A stretch of 60,899 nucleotides of DNA from Rhodoferax sp. (GTDB lineage Bacteria > Pseudomonadota > Gammaproteobacteria > Burkholderiales > Burkholderiaceae_C): the NCBI GenBank assembly GCA_020048895.1, contig JAIFLV010000027.1, positions 1-60,899 on the forward strand, in the 5' to 3' direction. The position numbers were made by a program, and so were the translations under genes. Shown in pieces: positions 1-9,874 of the stretch. The notes beneath the pieces were generated by a model. It was not told where the DNA came from, searched no databases, and saw nothing but the letters and a program-made list of their open reading frames with translations. The first letter of the stretch is position 1, and each line of letters starts with the position of its first letter.

Positions 1-443
1 AGCACTTGCACATACAGGTTTTTCACCTGCTCGGTGTCGTTGGTGACCCGACTCACCAATTGTCCGGTAATGGCCTTGTCAAAAAATGCCATCGGCAGTC
101 GCATCACGTGCCCGTAGACCTCTTCACGCAAGCGGCGCACGGAGCGCATCGCCACGCCGGCAAGGCGGGTCAGTTGGGTATAACGGACTATGCTGCCCAT
201 CGACCCGGCCAGAAGGATACCGCCCAGCAACAGCACGACCTGGGTCAGTTCAAAGTGCCGCGGCAATAGCACATGGTCAATGAAGTACTTGCCAAGCAAT
301 GGCCCTGCCGCTTCCAGCAGAGCCGCAACAATCAGCCAGCCGCAGCCTTTCCACACATGGTGATGCTCGGTGGCAGCGGAATGAACCAGCAGCGCCACGG
401 CACGGCGCACATTGTGCCGCTGGAACGGGGTGTCAGTCAGCAT
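1..443 (-). CDS. ABC exporter subunit, N-terminal part (runs off window)
   Basis: Partial gene; only about the first 147 codons are present and the ATP-binding domain lies outside the window. The ATG at 443 overlaps the end of the preceding ABC gene (its TGA is at 435-433), so the two are translationally coupled. The visible part is the transmembrane domain of a type-1 ABC exporter: hydrophobic helices (LIVAALLEAAGPLLGKYF, VVLLLGGILLAGS) followed by an arginine-rich cytoplasmic coupling segment and FDKAITGQLVSRVTNDTEQV, the typical region just after TM2/TM3. With its partner it should form a heterodimeric exporter of the SmdA/SmdB (YheI/YheH) multidrug type. The substrate cannot be read from the sequence. 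The family call is firm and the substrate class is inference. Confidence 0.85.
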   Translation of the reverse strand, partial: MLTDTPFQRHNVRRAVALLVHSAATEHHHVWKGCGWLIVAALLEAAGPLLGKYFIDHVLLPRHFELTQVVLLLGGILLAGSMGSIVRYTQLTRLAGVAMRSVRRLREEVYGHVMRLPMAFFDKAITGQLVSRVTNDTEQVKNLYVQV

Positions 444-2223
444 CCAGGCTCGCTTCCAGTTGTTGGTAACGCCACTGAGCGGCGTACCATCCGCCACTGG
501 CAATCAGGGCTTCGTGGTCACCTTGTTCGACAATGCGGCCACCGTCCACCACGATAATGTGATTGGCACGCGCCACTGCGCTGAGTCGGTGGCTGACGAT
601 GACAGTGATTCTGCTGGCACTACCGCGTCGCAACGCCTCCAGGTGTTCCAGAATCGTTGTCTCGGTGTGCGTATCTACTGCGGACAGCGCATCGTCAAGC
701 AGCAGCAAGGGAGCATCGGCCAGCAAGGCTCTGGCAATCGCCACGCGTTGGCGCTGCCCGCCTGACAAGGTCACTCCCTTTTCACCTACCTTGGTGTCAT
801 AGCCCTGTGGCATGCGCACGATATCGTCGTGAATGCAGGCTTGGCGCGCCGCGCGCTCAATGTCATCCCGACTCGCGCTTGCCTTACCCAGGGTGATGTT
901 TTCTGCAACCGAAGCGGAAAACAAGAAGGGCTCCTGCGGCACCCAACTGATGGCCTTCTGCAATGCATCCAATCTGTAGTCGTGCAGTGCGTGACGGCCC
1001 CAGCGCACTTGACCTTGCTGCGCCATGTACTGCCGCAAAATCAGACGCAGCACACTGGATTTTCCGGCTCCGGTAGCGCCTACGATGCCCAACGTATCTC
1101 CCACTGCAACGTGGAGATTGAACTTCGCCAGTGCGTGTGCCGGCTGGCCAGGGTAGGAAAATGTCACGTCCTGAAAAACCAGCGCACCCGGCTCAATTAC
1201 CGCGTGCTCACCGTGGTCTTCAATGGACAGCGGTGCATCCAGCGTGGGTTGCAGGCGCCCCCAGGCTGCGCGGCCACGCTCGAGAAGCGCCAGAACCCAA
1301 CCCGCTGCAAACATGGGCCAGATGAGTTGCCCCAAATACATGGTGAATGCGGTCAACGCGCCAATAGTGAGGTCGCCCTGCCACACCAGAATGCCACCCG
1401 CCCCAAAAGTGAGCACAGTGGCACTGATCAGCGCGATACCTACGGCCGGCTCAAAGGCTGCCTCCCAGCGCTGCGCCCGCAGGCTGGCACTGGCCGCACT
1501 CTCGGCCAAGTCGGCAAACACCTTGGCACTGCGCGCCTCGAGCCCCAGAGCGCGCAGGGTGCGCACTCCCGTGAGTGTTTCCTGCACATGGTCATTGAGC
1601 TTGCCAAACCGCTCCAAAGAGTCTTTGGACGCCTGATGGATGTGCGACGAAATGCGCCAGAAAGCGAATGCCATGAATGGAAATGGCAACAAAGCCGCCA
1701 CAGCCAAGCGCCAGTCAATACCCAGCGTCATCATGGCCACCACGAGGATCAGCGTCAGCGTGCCATCAAACCCGGCCAGCATGGCCTCGCCCGAAGCCAT
1801 CTCCACCGAGTCGATATCGTTGGTGGCCAGCGCCATCAAGTCTCCGGTACCACGCTGATGAAAGAAGTGCGGCCCCTGCTGGCACAGGCGCGCGTACAGA
1901 CGCGTGCGGAGTTCGGCCCCCAGACGGTAGCTGGCAGCAAACAACTGCAGCCTCCAGGCCACCCTCAGAAAATAGATGAGCACGCCTGCGAGTATCAATG
2001 TGCCGAGTTGCCATAACAACGCTTCGTGTCCAAGGCTGCCGTTGGCAAGACCATCCACCACACGTCCGACCTGGCGCGGAATAAACACTGTCAGCGCACT
2101 GACCGATGCCAACATCAATGCCGAAAGCAGGTACGGACGCCAGTTACGACGCACGTAGGCAGAAATAAGGCCCGTCAGCGTCATCGGGGCGTTGGCAGGC
2201 GAGGTGATGACTTCTTCTTTCAC
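433..2223 (-). CDS. ABC exporter, permease-ATPase fusion (SmdA-like)
   Basis: 596-residue half-transporter. Residues about 30-310 are the six-helix exporter membrane domain; the C-terminal third is the ATPase, with Walker [10 protein letters not shown], signature [16 protein letters not shown], Walker [13 protein letters not shown] and switch histidine in VSHRLSAV. These are complete, so this subunit should hydrolyse ATP. The start is a GTG at 2223-2221 that overlaps the TGA of parC (GTGA), and its own stop overlaps the start of the second ABC subunit. The three genes therefore look like one translationally linked run behind parE-parC. Length and architecture fit heterodimeric multidrug or lipid exporters of the SmdA/YheI group. 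A drug-export role is family knowledge, not shown here. Confidence 0.9.
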   Translation of the reverse strand: MKEEVITSPANAPMTLTGLISAYVRRNWRPYLLSALMLASVSALTVFIPRQVGRVVDGLANGSLGHEALLWQLGTLILAGVLIYFLRVAWRLQLFAASYRLGAELRTRLYARLCQQGPHFFHQRGTGDLMALATNDIDSVEMASGEAMLAGFDGTLTLILVVAMMTLGIDWRLAVAALLPFPFMAFAFWRISSHIHQASKDSLERFGKLNDHVQETLTGVRTLRALGLEARSAKVFADLAESAASASLRAQRWEAAFEPAVGIALISATVLTFGAGGILVWQGDLTIGALTAFTMYLGQLIWPMFAAGWVLALLERGRAAWGRLQPTLDAPLSIEDHGEHAVIEPGALVFQDVTFSYPGQPAHALAKFNLHVAVGDTLGIVGATGAGKSSVLRLILRQYMAQQGQVRWGRHALHDYRLDALQKAISWVPQEPFLFSASVAENITLGKASASRDDIERAARQACIHDDIVRMPQGYDTKVGEKGVTLSGGQRQRVAIARALLADAPLLLLDDALSAVDTHTETTILEHLEALRRGSASRITVIVSHRLSAVARANHIIVVDGGRIVEQGDHEALIASGGWYAAQWRYQQLEASLDAD

Positions 2224-4601
2224 TCGACGCGCGTGATGCGACTCGGCTTGAACCCCAGATCCGCTGCCTTTCCCTTGCGCGCCCTTGCGGCGCGGGCATT
2301 GTTCAAACTGCGAATCTCCAGTGTTTCCTCACGCTCTTTGCCGCCGCGCCCAGTACCTTCGATACGCACACTGCGCGTATAGGCGGCAGCCCCAGCGAGC
2401 GCATCCTTGGTTTCTAGATCGATCAGCATCAAGCCACGTCCGCCATTGGCCATGGATTTGAGTTCGGCAATGTCGAACGTGAGAATTCGGCCACCAATGG
2501 ATGCACATGCAACATGTGTCGCCGGTAGAACTACTGCTGCCGGAGTGCCTGCGGTTACCACCCTGCCCTGCGCGCCGGACACCAATGAGGGGCAACACAA
2601 CGTCTCACCCTCGTTGCAGGTGACAAATGCCTTGCCCGCCTTCTGGCGCGAGACCATGTTATCCACTGTCGCCAAGAAACCGTAGCCGCCCGTTCCGCTC
2701 AGTAGCAACGTGGCGCTGGACGGACCAGCAAAGTAGTACAGCAACTGGGTGCCACTTTCCAGGTCAATCAATGTGGTAACCGGCTGCCCGTCGCCCCGAC
2801 CACCGGGCAGCAGCGAGACCGCCACCGAATAGACACGCCCGTTGGATCCAAATACCAGCAGGGTGTCGACACTACGGCACTCGAACGTTCCGTACAGGCC
2901 ATCACCCGCCTTGAACGCAAACGCCGCCGCCTCGTGGCCGTGTCCGGTGCGGGCACGCACCCATCCCTTCTGGCTCACTACCACGGTCACGGGCTCGTCC
3001 ACCACTTTGACTTCCAGCACGGCCTTTTTCTCGGCCTGAATGAGCGTGCGGCGCGGGTCGGCAAAAACCTTGGCGTCAGCCTCAATCTCCTTGACCATCA
3101 AGCGCCGCAGCGCCGCCGGGCTGCCCAGAATCTCCTCGAGTTTCCCCTGTTCGGTTCGCAACTCGGTCAACTCTTGCTCGATCTTGATGGCCTCCAGTCG
3201 CGCCAATTGGCGCAGTCTGATCTCGAGAATGTCTTCGGCTTGGCGCTCGGAAAGCCGGAACCGCTCCATCAACGCCGATTTGGGTTCGTCGGACTGGCGG
3301 ATAATGGCGATCACCTCGTCAATGTTGAGCAAGACAAGTTGCCGACCTTCCAGAATGTGGATGCGATCCAGCACTTTGCCCAAGCGGTGGCGCGAACGCC
3401 GCTCGATGGTCCCCTGACGAAATGCAATCCATTCTTGCAGCATTTGCCTGAAGGACTTTTGCGTGGGCCGACCGTCCAGACCGATCATCGTCAGATTGAT
3501 GGGCGAAGACGTCTCAAGGCTGGTGTGCGCCAGCAACGCGGTGATCAGTTCCTGCTGCTCGATGCGGCTGGTTTTGGGCTCAAACACCAGTCGCACTGGC
3601 GCATCCTTGTTGGACTCATCGCGCACCACATCGAGCACGGCGAGCACGCTGGCTTTCAACTGGGTCTGCTCCTGCGACAGCGCCTTCTTGCCGGCTTTGA
3701 CCTTCGGGTTGGTCAACTCCTCGATTTCTTCCAGCACCCGTTGGTTGCTCACACCCGGCGGCAGCTCGGTTACCACCAGTTGCCACTGCCCGCGCGCCAA
3801 GTCTTCAATTTTCCAGCGGGCACGCACTTTCAGCGAGCCGCGCCCGGTACGATACGCCTCGGCAATATCGGCCGCGCTGCTGATAATCTGCCCGCCACCC
3901 GGAAAATCGGGGCCTGGCACCAACGCTGCCAATGCCTCGTCGTCCAGAGCCGGCGTCTTGATCAAGGCTACACAGGCATCAGCAATTTCGCGCAGGTTGT
4001 GACTCGGAATTTCAGTCGCCAGGCCGACCGCAATGCCGCTGGCACCGTTGAGAAGTGAGAATGGTAGCCGTGCCGGCAACTGCTTGGGCTCTTCGGTGGA
4101 GCCGTCGTAGTTGGGCTGAAAGTCCACAGTGCCCTGGTCGATCTCATCGAGCAGCAAACTGGTGATCCTGGACAGCCGTGCTTCGGTATAACGCATGGCG
4201 GCCGCACCATCGCCGTCACGGGAGCCAAAATTGCCCTGACCATCAATCAACGGGTAGCGTTGAGAAAAGTCCTGCGCCATGCGCACTAGAGCGTCGTAGG
4301 CAGCCTGGTCCCCATGGGGATGAAAGCGGCCCAGTACATCACCCACCACGCGCGCACTTTTGACCGGCCGCGCACCCGTATTGCCATTGGGACCACCAAA
4401 CCCCAGTCCCATCCGCGCCATGGAATACAAAATGCGTCGCTGCACCGGTTTTTGGCCGTCGCACACATCGGGCAGTGCGCGGCCCTTCACAACGCTCAGG
4501 GCGTATTCAAGATACGCGCGCTGAGCGTAAGTTGCCAGGTTGAGTTGGTCATCGCCACCGTCATCCGGTTGGGCTAAGTCAAGTAGGGGTTGGTCGGTCA
4601 T
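2220..4601 (-). CDS. parC: DNA topoisomerase IV subunit A
   Basis: ParC, the breakage-reunion subunit of the decatenating type II topoisomerase that separates daughter chromosomes; it works with ParE encoded just upstream. The longest frame begins at 4682, but the family start fits the ATG at 4601 (MTDQPLLDL), giving 793 residues. The GyrA/ParC N-terminal domain is complete: [17 protein letters not shown] (the quinolone-resistance region) and catalytic Tyr138 in MRYTEARLS. The C-terminal half carries the beta-pinwheel repeats. At the position of E. coli ParC Ser80 this protein has Gln. Its TGA overlaps the GTG of the downstream ABC exporter gene. The 318-bp gap to parE is filled with hairpins. 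Confidence 0.97.
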   Translation of the reverse strand: MTDQPLLDLAQPDDGGDDQLNLATYAQRAYLEYALSVVKGRALPDVCDGQKPVQRRILYSMARMGLGFGGPNGNTGARPVKSARVVGDVLGRFHPHGDQAAYDALVRMAQDFSQRYPLIDGQGNFGSRDGDGAAAMRYTEARLSRITSLLLDEIDQGTVDFQPNYDGSTEEPKQLPARLPFSLLNGASGIAVGLATEIPSHNLREIADACVALIKTPALDDEALAALVPGPDFPGGGQIISSAADIAEAYRTGRGSLKVRARWKIEDLARGQWQLVVTELPPGVSNQRVLEEIEELTNPKVKAGKKALSQEQTQLKASVLAVLDVVRDESNKDAPVRLVFEPKTSRIEQQELITALLAHTSLETSSPINLTMIGLDGRPTQKSFRQMLQEWIAFRQGTIERRSRHRLGKVLDRIHILEGRQLVLLNIDEVIAIIRQSDEPKSALMERFRLSERQAEDILEIRLRQLARLEAIKIEQELTELRTEQGKLEEILGSPAALRRLMVKEIEADAKVFADPRRTLIQAEKKAVLEVKVVDEPVTVVVSQKGWVRARTGHGHEAAAFAFKAGDGLYGTFECRSVDTLLVFGSNGRVYSVAVSLLPGGRGDGQPVTTLIDLESGTQLLYYFAGPSSATLLLSGTGGYGFLATVDNMVSRQKAGKAFVTCNEGETLCCPSLVSGAQGRVVTAGTPAAVVLPATHVACASIGGRILTFDIAELKSMANGGRGLMLIDLETKDALAGAAAYTRSVRIEGTGRGGKEREETLEIRSLNNARAARARKGKAADLGFKPSRITRVE

Positions 4602-4636
4602 CGGGTTGTTGTCTTTTTGACTTGTTACTTCGTTCG

Positions 4637-4845
4637 CTACGGAGATAAGGGATTGGGCAGCTTCCTCATGGTGGGGTACCACAAATCGTCAGCCGCCCAA
4701 CCCCTTACCTCCGTGATCAGTTGGCACGCCCAAAAATAGATTTTCAAGATTTCTCGCATACTTGGACGGAGGTGACTGGGGTATCGGCAATAGCCGATTT
4801 GTGGTACCCCACCATGAGGCGATTGCCGATACACCAGTCGCCGAT
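4637..4845. repeat. Twin hairpin with shared inverted 25-bp core
   Basis: This lies in the 318-bp non-coding gap between parE and parC. Two long hairpins sit side by side. Hairpin A has arms 4639-4661 and 4692-4714 (23 bp, 3 mismatches, all G-U wobbles in a minus-strand transcript). Hairpin B has arms 4771-4795 and 4818-4842 (25 bp, 3 mismatches). The loop region of A (4664-4688, beginning CCTCATGGTGGGGTACC) is an exact 25-bp reverse complement of the apex of B (4795-4819), while the stems of A and B are unrelated in sequence. I cannot name the element family. It is not a simple terminator, because no T-run follows either stem. Confidence 0.8.
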
Positions 4846-4863
4846 CGGTAACCAAAGATATGA

Positions 4864-4919
4864 ACCAAATATGCTCCTGACGCCCGTACAGCAAGCGTAA
4901 CCAGCTACCAAATTCATAG
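4864..4919 (-). repeat. Dispersed intergenic palindrome, copy 1
   Basis: It begins directly after the parE stop codon and reads on the minus strand. The recognisable part is TAGCTGGTTACGCTTGCTG followed by TACGGGCG; ACGCTTG and CGGGCGT can pair (two G-U pairs) around a short loop. The same design recurs at 23390, 26325 and 52946. I recognise it as a REP-like intergenic palindrome common in Comamonadaceae; that family-wide statement comes from general knowledge. Its place just after a stop suggests a transcript 3'-end or processing role. Confidence 0.6.
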
Positions 4920-6890
4920 CTAAACGTCAATCTCGACAGAGTCGCCGTGCAGCTCCATCAACTCGCGTCGGGCAGCAGCTTCACCCTTGCCCATCAGCTT
5001 GGTGATCAACACTTCAGTTTGTCCAAAATCAATGGCGCCTAAAGTGACGGGCAACAACCGACGTGTGTCCGGATTGAGCGTGGTGTCCCACAACTGCTCG
5101 GCATTCATCTCTCCCAGGCCTTTGAACCGGCTGATGCTCCAGGCGCCTTCACGAACACCTTCCTTGTGCAGTTTGTCGAGAATGGCCGTGAGTTCACCTT
5201 CATCGAGCGCGTACGCCTTGGATGCAGGCTTCTTGCCGCGGGCGGGGGCATCCACCCGAAACAATGGCGGGCGGGCTACAAACACGTGCCCAGTCTCGAT
5301 CAGTTTGGGAAAGTGGCGGAAAAACAGCGTAAGAAGCAAAACCTGGATGTGCGAGCCATCCACGTCCGCATCGCTCAATATGCAAACCTTGCCATAGCGC
5401 AGTCCACTCAAGTCCGGCGTGTCGTTGGGACCGTGCGGGTCGACACCGATTGCGACCGAAATGTCATGAATCTCCGTGTTGGCAAACAGACGGTCCCGGT
5501 CCACTTCCCAGGTATTGAGCACCTTTCCGCGTAAGGGAAGGATCGCCTGGTTTTCCTTGTCTCGCCCCATTTTGGCGCTGCCACCAGCTGAATCGCCCTC
5601 GACCAGAAACACTTCGTTGTAGGCAATGTCTCGGCTTTCGCAATCCGTGAGTTTGCCTGGCAAAACCGCCACCCCTGAACTCTTGCGCTTTTCGACCTTC
5701 TGCCCCGCCTTTTGCCGGCTTTGTGCGGCCTTGATGGCGAGTTCCGCGAGTTTCTTTCCGTAGTCGACGTGCTGGTTGAGCCACAACTCCAGCGCCGGCC
5801 GCACAAAACTCGACACCAGGCGCACTGCGTCGCGGGAGTTCAGGCGCTCCTTGATCTGTCCCTGAAACTGCGGGTCAAGTACCTTGGTCGACAGAACATA
5901 GCTGGCCCGCGCAAACACATCCTCGGGCATGAGCTTCACGCCCTTGGGCAGCAACGAATGGAACTCGATGAAACTCTTGACTGCCGTGAACAGCCCATCA
6001 CGCAGTCCGCTCTCGTGGGTGCCGCCCGCGCTGGTCGGGATGAGGTTGACATAGCTCTCGCGTACCGGTTGCCCCTCTTCGGTAAATGCCACGCACCAAG
6101 CCGCGCCCTCGCCTTCCGCGAAATTGTCGCTGTGGGCGTCGGCAAAACCTTCACCATCAAACATCGGGATCACCGGCTCCCCGTTCAAGGTTTGCTCGAG
6201 ATAGTCGCGCAAACCACCCTTGTAGAGCCAGGTCTGGGACTCCTTGGTCTTCTCCACCATGAGCGACACACTCACACCCGGCATGAGCACCGCTTTGCTG
6301 CGCAGCAAGTGGGTCAGGTCAGCCATGGGTAGCGCCGCAGACTCAAAATACTTGGCATCTGGCCAGACTCGCACCGTGGTGCCGGACTTGCGGTCACCCT
6401 CGACCGCCTTGCGAATCTGCAATGGCTCGTCGACATCCCCACCCGCAAATACGATCCGAGCCACCGAACCCTCACGGTAGCTGGTAGCCTCCAGACGCTT
6501 GCCCAAGGCGTTGGTCACACTCACGCCCACGCCGTGCAGACCACCCGAAAAACTGTAGGCACCACCCTTGCCCTTGTCGAATTTGCCACCGGCATGCAGG
6601 CGCGTAAATACCAGCTCGATCACCGGTGCATTTTCTTCGGGGTGCATGCCAAACGGGATGCCGCGTCCATCGTCCTCAACCGTGACGGAACCATCGGTGT
6701 GCACAATGACCTTAATTTTTTTCCCATAGCCACCGAGTGACTCATCCGCGGCGTTGTCCAGAACTTCCTGGATCACGTGCAACGGGTTATCGGTACGGGT
6801 GTACATGCCGGGTCGCTGTTTGACAGGCTCCAGCCCTTTCAAGACACGGATCGATCCTTCGGAATATTCGGAGTTGGGTTTGACAGACAT
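4920..6890 (-). CDS. parE: DNA topoisomerase IV subunit B
   Basis: ATPase subunit of topoisomerase IV, partner of ParC. The open frame extends up to 7076, but that would overlap the divergent MFS gene; the conserved start is the ATG at 6890 (MSVKPNSEYSEGSIRVLKG), giving 656 residues. GHKL ATPase motifs are present (EVLDNAADESLGG, DDGRGIPFG, GGLHGVGVSVTNAL). The TOPRIM region has EGDSAGGSAKMGRDKENQAI, then QAILPLRGKVLN and the metal-binding DADVDGSHI. ParE rather than GyrB is supported by adjacency to parC and by the roughly 650-residue length. It is probably co-transcribed with parC across the twin-hairpin gap. Confidence 0.97.
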   Translation of the reverse strand: MSVKPNSEYSEGSIRVLKGLEPVKQRPGMYTRTDNPLHVIQEVLDNAADESLGGYGKKIKVIVHTDGSVTVEDDGRGIPFGMHPEENAPVIELVFTRLHAGGKFDKGKGGAYSFSGGLHGVGVSVTNALGKRLEATSYREGSVARIVFAGGDVDEPLQIRKAVEGDRKSGTTVRVWPDAKYFESAALPMADLTHLLRSKAVLMPGVSVSLMVEKTKESQTWLYKGGLRDYLEQTLNGEPVIPMFDGEGFADAHSDNFAEGEGAAWCVAFTEEGQPVRESYVNLIPTSAGGTHESGLRDGLFTAVKSFIEFHSLLPKGVKLMPEDVFARASYVLSTKVLDPQFQGQIKERLNSRDAVRLVSSFVRPALELWLNQHVDYGKKLAELAIKAAQSRQKAGQKVEKRKSSGVAVLPGKLTDCESRDIAYNEVFLVEGDSAGGSAKMGRDKENQAILPLRGKVLNTWEVDRDRLFANTEIHDISVAIGVDPHGPNDTPDLSGLRYGKVCILSDADVDGSHIQVLLLTLFFRHFPKLIETGHVFVARPPLFRVDAPARGKKPASKAYALDEGELTAILDKLHKEGVREGAWSISRFKGLGEMNAEQLWDTTLNPDTRRLLPVTLGAIDFGQTEVLITKLMGKGEAAARRELMELHGDSVEIDV

Positions 6891-7002
6891 AGGGCGCGAT
6901 TGTAGACGCAGGATCGCGTTTTCCTGTACATAACAACAGCCTGCTTTTCCCCGCAGCAATTCCAGTAACGCGCAAACACGCAGGATTGGCGACAATCGGG
7001 GG

Positions 7003-8229
7003 ATGACGATGGCCCAAAAACAGCTCTCCACCCTGCAGGTATTGGCCTGTGGAGCCACCATTGTGACCCTGTCCATGGGCGTGCGTCACGGGTTTGGTCT
7101 TTGGCTTCAGCCGATCACTCAGGCGCAGAACTGGACTCGTGAAACTTTCGCTTTCGCCTTGGCGATTCAGAATCTGGTGTGGGGAGTCACCGGCATTTTT
7201 GCTGGCATGCTGGCCGATCGGTTCGGGGCATTTCGCGTCATCATGGGTGGCTCGATCCTGTACGCAGTGGGACTGATCGGCATGGCCTACGCCACCACAG
7301 CTCTGCTCTTTTCTCTGAGTACCGGAATACTGATCGGTATGGCGCAGGCGGGAACGACGTATGCAGTGATCTACGGCGTCATTGGTCGCAACGTCAGTGC
7401 AGAGAATCGATCCTGGGCGATGGGCGTTGCGGCTGCAGCGGGCTCATTTGGTCAATTTCTCATGGTGCCAACGGAGGGGTTCTTGATCAGCCAGTTCGGC
7501 TGGCAGCAGGCACTGGTTTTGCTTGGGTTGGCCTGTCTGCTCATGGTTCCGCTGGCCTGGGGACTGCGGGAGCCGACGTTTGACGCAGCGACTACTCCCC
7601 AGCGCGATCAAACCATCCTGCAGGCATTGCTGGAAGCATTCAAGTACCCCAGCTTCCAGTTGCTGATGGCAGGCTATTTCGTGTGTGGATTCCAGGTGGT
7701 CTTTATCGGTGTGCACATGCCAAGCTACCTGCGTGATAACGGACTCACGCCGCAAGTGGCGAGTTATTCCCTGGCTCTGATAGGCTTGTTCAACGTCTTT
7801 GGGACCTATGCCGCCGGAGTGCTTGGGCAGAAAATGCAAAAGAAGAATATTTTGGCATTCATCTATTTCGCTCGATCGGTGGCAATCACCGTGTTTCTGA
7901 TGGCACCTCTGACACCCATCAGTGTGTATCTCTTTTCCGCGGTGATGGGTGTTCTGTGGTTGTCGACCGTACCGCCCACCAATGCCACCGTCGCGCAGAT
8001 ATTCGGCGTTGCGCACCTGTCCATGCTCGGTGGATTTGTATTTTTCAGCCACCAAATTGGCTCTTTCATGGGGGTATGGCTCGGCGGATACCTGTACGAC
8101 ACCACGGGCAGCTATGACGTCGTCTGGTATATCGCGATAGGATTGGGCATCGCGGCTGCTTTGATCAATCTCCCCGTCAAGGAAAATGCAATTTCCCGTC
8201 CGCCTGCAACAAGAGCCAGCGCCGCATGA
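7003..8229 (+). CDS. MFS transporter (OFA/monocarboxylate-like)
   Basis: About 408 residues with 12 predicted membrane helices. The N-terminal half contains GVRHGFGLWLQPI and, between TM2 and TM3, GMLADRFGAFRVIMGG, the standard MFS loop motif. This form is common in the oxalate/formate and monocarboxylate branch of the superfamily, so an organic-acid substrate is plausible but unproven. A G-rich stretch (CGGGGG) precedes the ATG at 7003; a second ATG at 7009 is also possible. It is transcribed divergently from parE. Its TGA overlaps the ATG of a 41-residue micro-protein, so the pair is translationally coupled. Confidence 0.85.
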   Translation: MTMAQKQLSTLQVLACGATIVTLSMGVRHGFGLWLQPITQAQNWTRETFAFALAIQNLVWGVTGIFAGMLADRFGAFRVIMGGSILYAVGLIGMAYATTALLFSLSTGILIGMAQAGTTYAVIYGVIGRNVSAENRSWAMGVAAAAGSFGQFLMVPTEGFLISQFGWQQALVLLGLACLLMVPLAWGLREPTFDAATTPQRDQTILQALLEAFKYPSFQLLMAGYFVCGFQVVFIGVHMPSYLRDNGLTPQVASYSLALIGLFNVFGTYAAGVLGQKMQKKNILAFIYFARSVAITVFLMAPLTPISVYLFSAVMGVLWLSTVPPTNATVAQIFGVAHLSMLGGFVFFSHQIGSFMGVWLGGYLYDTTGSYDVVWYIAIGLGIAAALINLPVKENAISRPPATRASAA

Positions 8230-8351
8230 AAACTTCAGGACGTTTGCTCATGGCTGTCGTGGCAGCCACCGTTCTGGGAAGCGTTTTCTATCTCTATACC
8301 CGCCCGGACTTTCTCGTGCAAATGGTGAATGATCTGTGGGCCTGCTTTTAG
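8226..8351 (+). CDS. 41-residue single-span membrane micro-protein
   Basis: Small frame beginning MKTSGRLLMAVVAATVLGS and ending NDLWACF. Its ATG overlaps the TGA of the MFS gene (ATGA), a classic coupling arrangement. One N-terminal hydrophobic helix (about residues 7-24) follows two basic residues, then a short tail. It is either a single-pass inner-membrane peptide or carries a signal anchor. The coupling makes a role as an accessory or small regulatory subunit of the MFS carrier attractive, but this is inference. The downstream methyltransferase starts 16 bases after its stop. Confidence 0.6.
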   Translation: MKTSGRLLMAVVAATVLGSVFYLYTRPDFLVQMVNDLWACF

Positions 8352-8367
8352 GGATACCAGTTTAACC

Positions 8368-8922
8368 ATGGAAATGCCCCCATCACCCTGGATAACTCGT
8401 TGGACGCATTTGTTAAAGGCCTATGCGGATGTGCTCGATGTGGCATGCGGCGCTGGACGGCACACACAGTGGTTTGCCGATCACGGCCATCGGGTGACAG
8501 GAATTGATCGCGACCTGTCGGGAGCCCTGCATTTGTCAAGCCGCGCCACGCTGGTACAGGCGGACATGGAAAGTGAAACCTGGCCGCTTGCTGTGTCGGG
8601 AAAACCCAGGCAGTTCGACGCGGTTATCGTGACAAACTACTTGTGGCGTCCATTGATGCCAATCTTGCTACAGAGCCTGGCACCCAAGGGCATCCTTCTC
8701 TACGAGACTTTCACCCAAGGTAACGAAACAGTCGGCCGCCCCACACGTGCCGAGTTTCTACTGCGCCCTGGCGAACTGCTCCGTTACTGTGAAGATTTTC
8801 ATGTGGTGGCTTATGAACAGGGTTTTCTCGATGAACCGCAGCGCTTTGTGCAGCGTATCGTCGCTGTAGCCAAACCGGAGTTGTCCGAAGCAACCCATCC
8901 GTTTGATCGCTACCCGCTCTAG
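8368..8922 (+). CDS. Class I SAM-dependent methyltransferase
   Basis: About 184 residues from the ATG at 8368 ([12 protein letters not shown]); a second ATG six bases later is possible. The longest frame from 8329 would overlap the micro-protein and lacks family support. Motif I is clear ([19 protein letters not shown]), followed by an acidic residue ending strand beta-2 (GIDRD) and motif IV-like [13 protein letters not shown]. It resembles TehB/UbiE-like small-molecule methyltransferases. No substrate-determining feature is visible. It sits between the MFS carrier and dapA, all on the plus strand with short gaps, so read-through is likely. Confidence 0.85.
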   Translation: MEMPPSPWITRWTHLLKAYADVLDVACGAGRHTQWFADHGHRVTGIDRDLSGALHLSSRATLVQADMESETWPLAVSGKPRQFDAVIVTNYLWRPLMPILLQSLAPKGILLYETFTQGNETVGRPTRAEFLLRPGELLRYCEDFHVVAYEQGFLDEPQRFVQRIVAVAKPELSEATHPFDRYPL

Positions 8923-8954
8923 GTAGAATGCCTGCCTACTACCAAACACTCGAA

Positions 8955-9848
<894 letters not shown>

Positions 9849-9874
9849 CGACCATTTCAATTTCAAGGAAATTT

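Noticed and set aside
829..2016. 395-codon open frame on the plus strand opposite the first complete ABC exporter
   Set aside because: The minus strand encodes a full ABC exporter with all ATPase motifs here; the plus-strand translation has no domain, is rich in Arg/Gln/His, and is a typical antisense shadow in a GC-rich gene.
4637..4930. 97-codon minus-strand frame across the parE-parC gap
   Set aside because: It is open only because the hairpins happen to contain no stops in that frame; it starts inside parE, covers the inverted repeats, and its translation is not protein-like.
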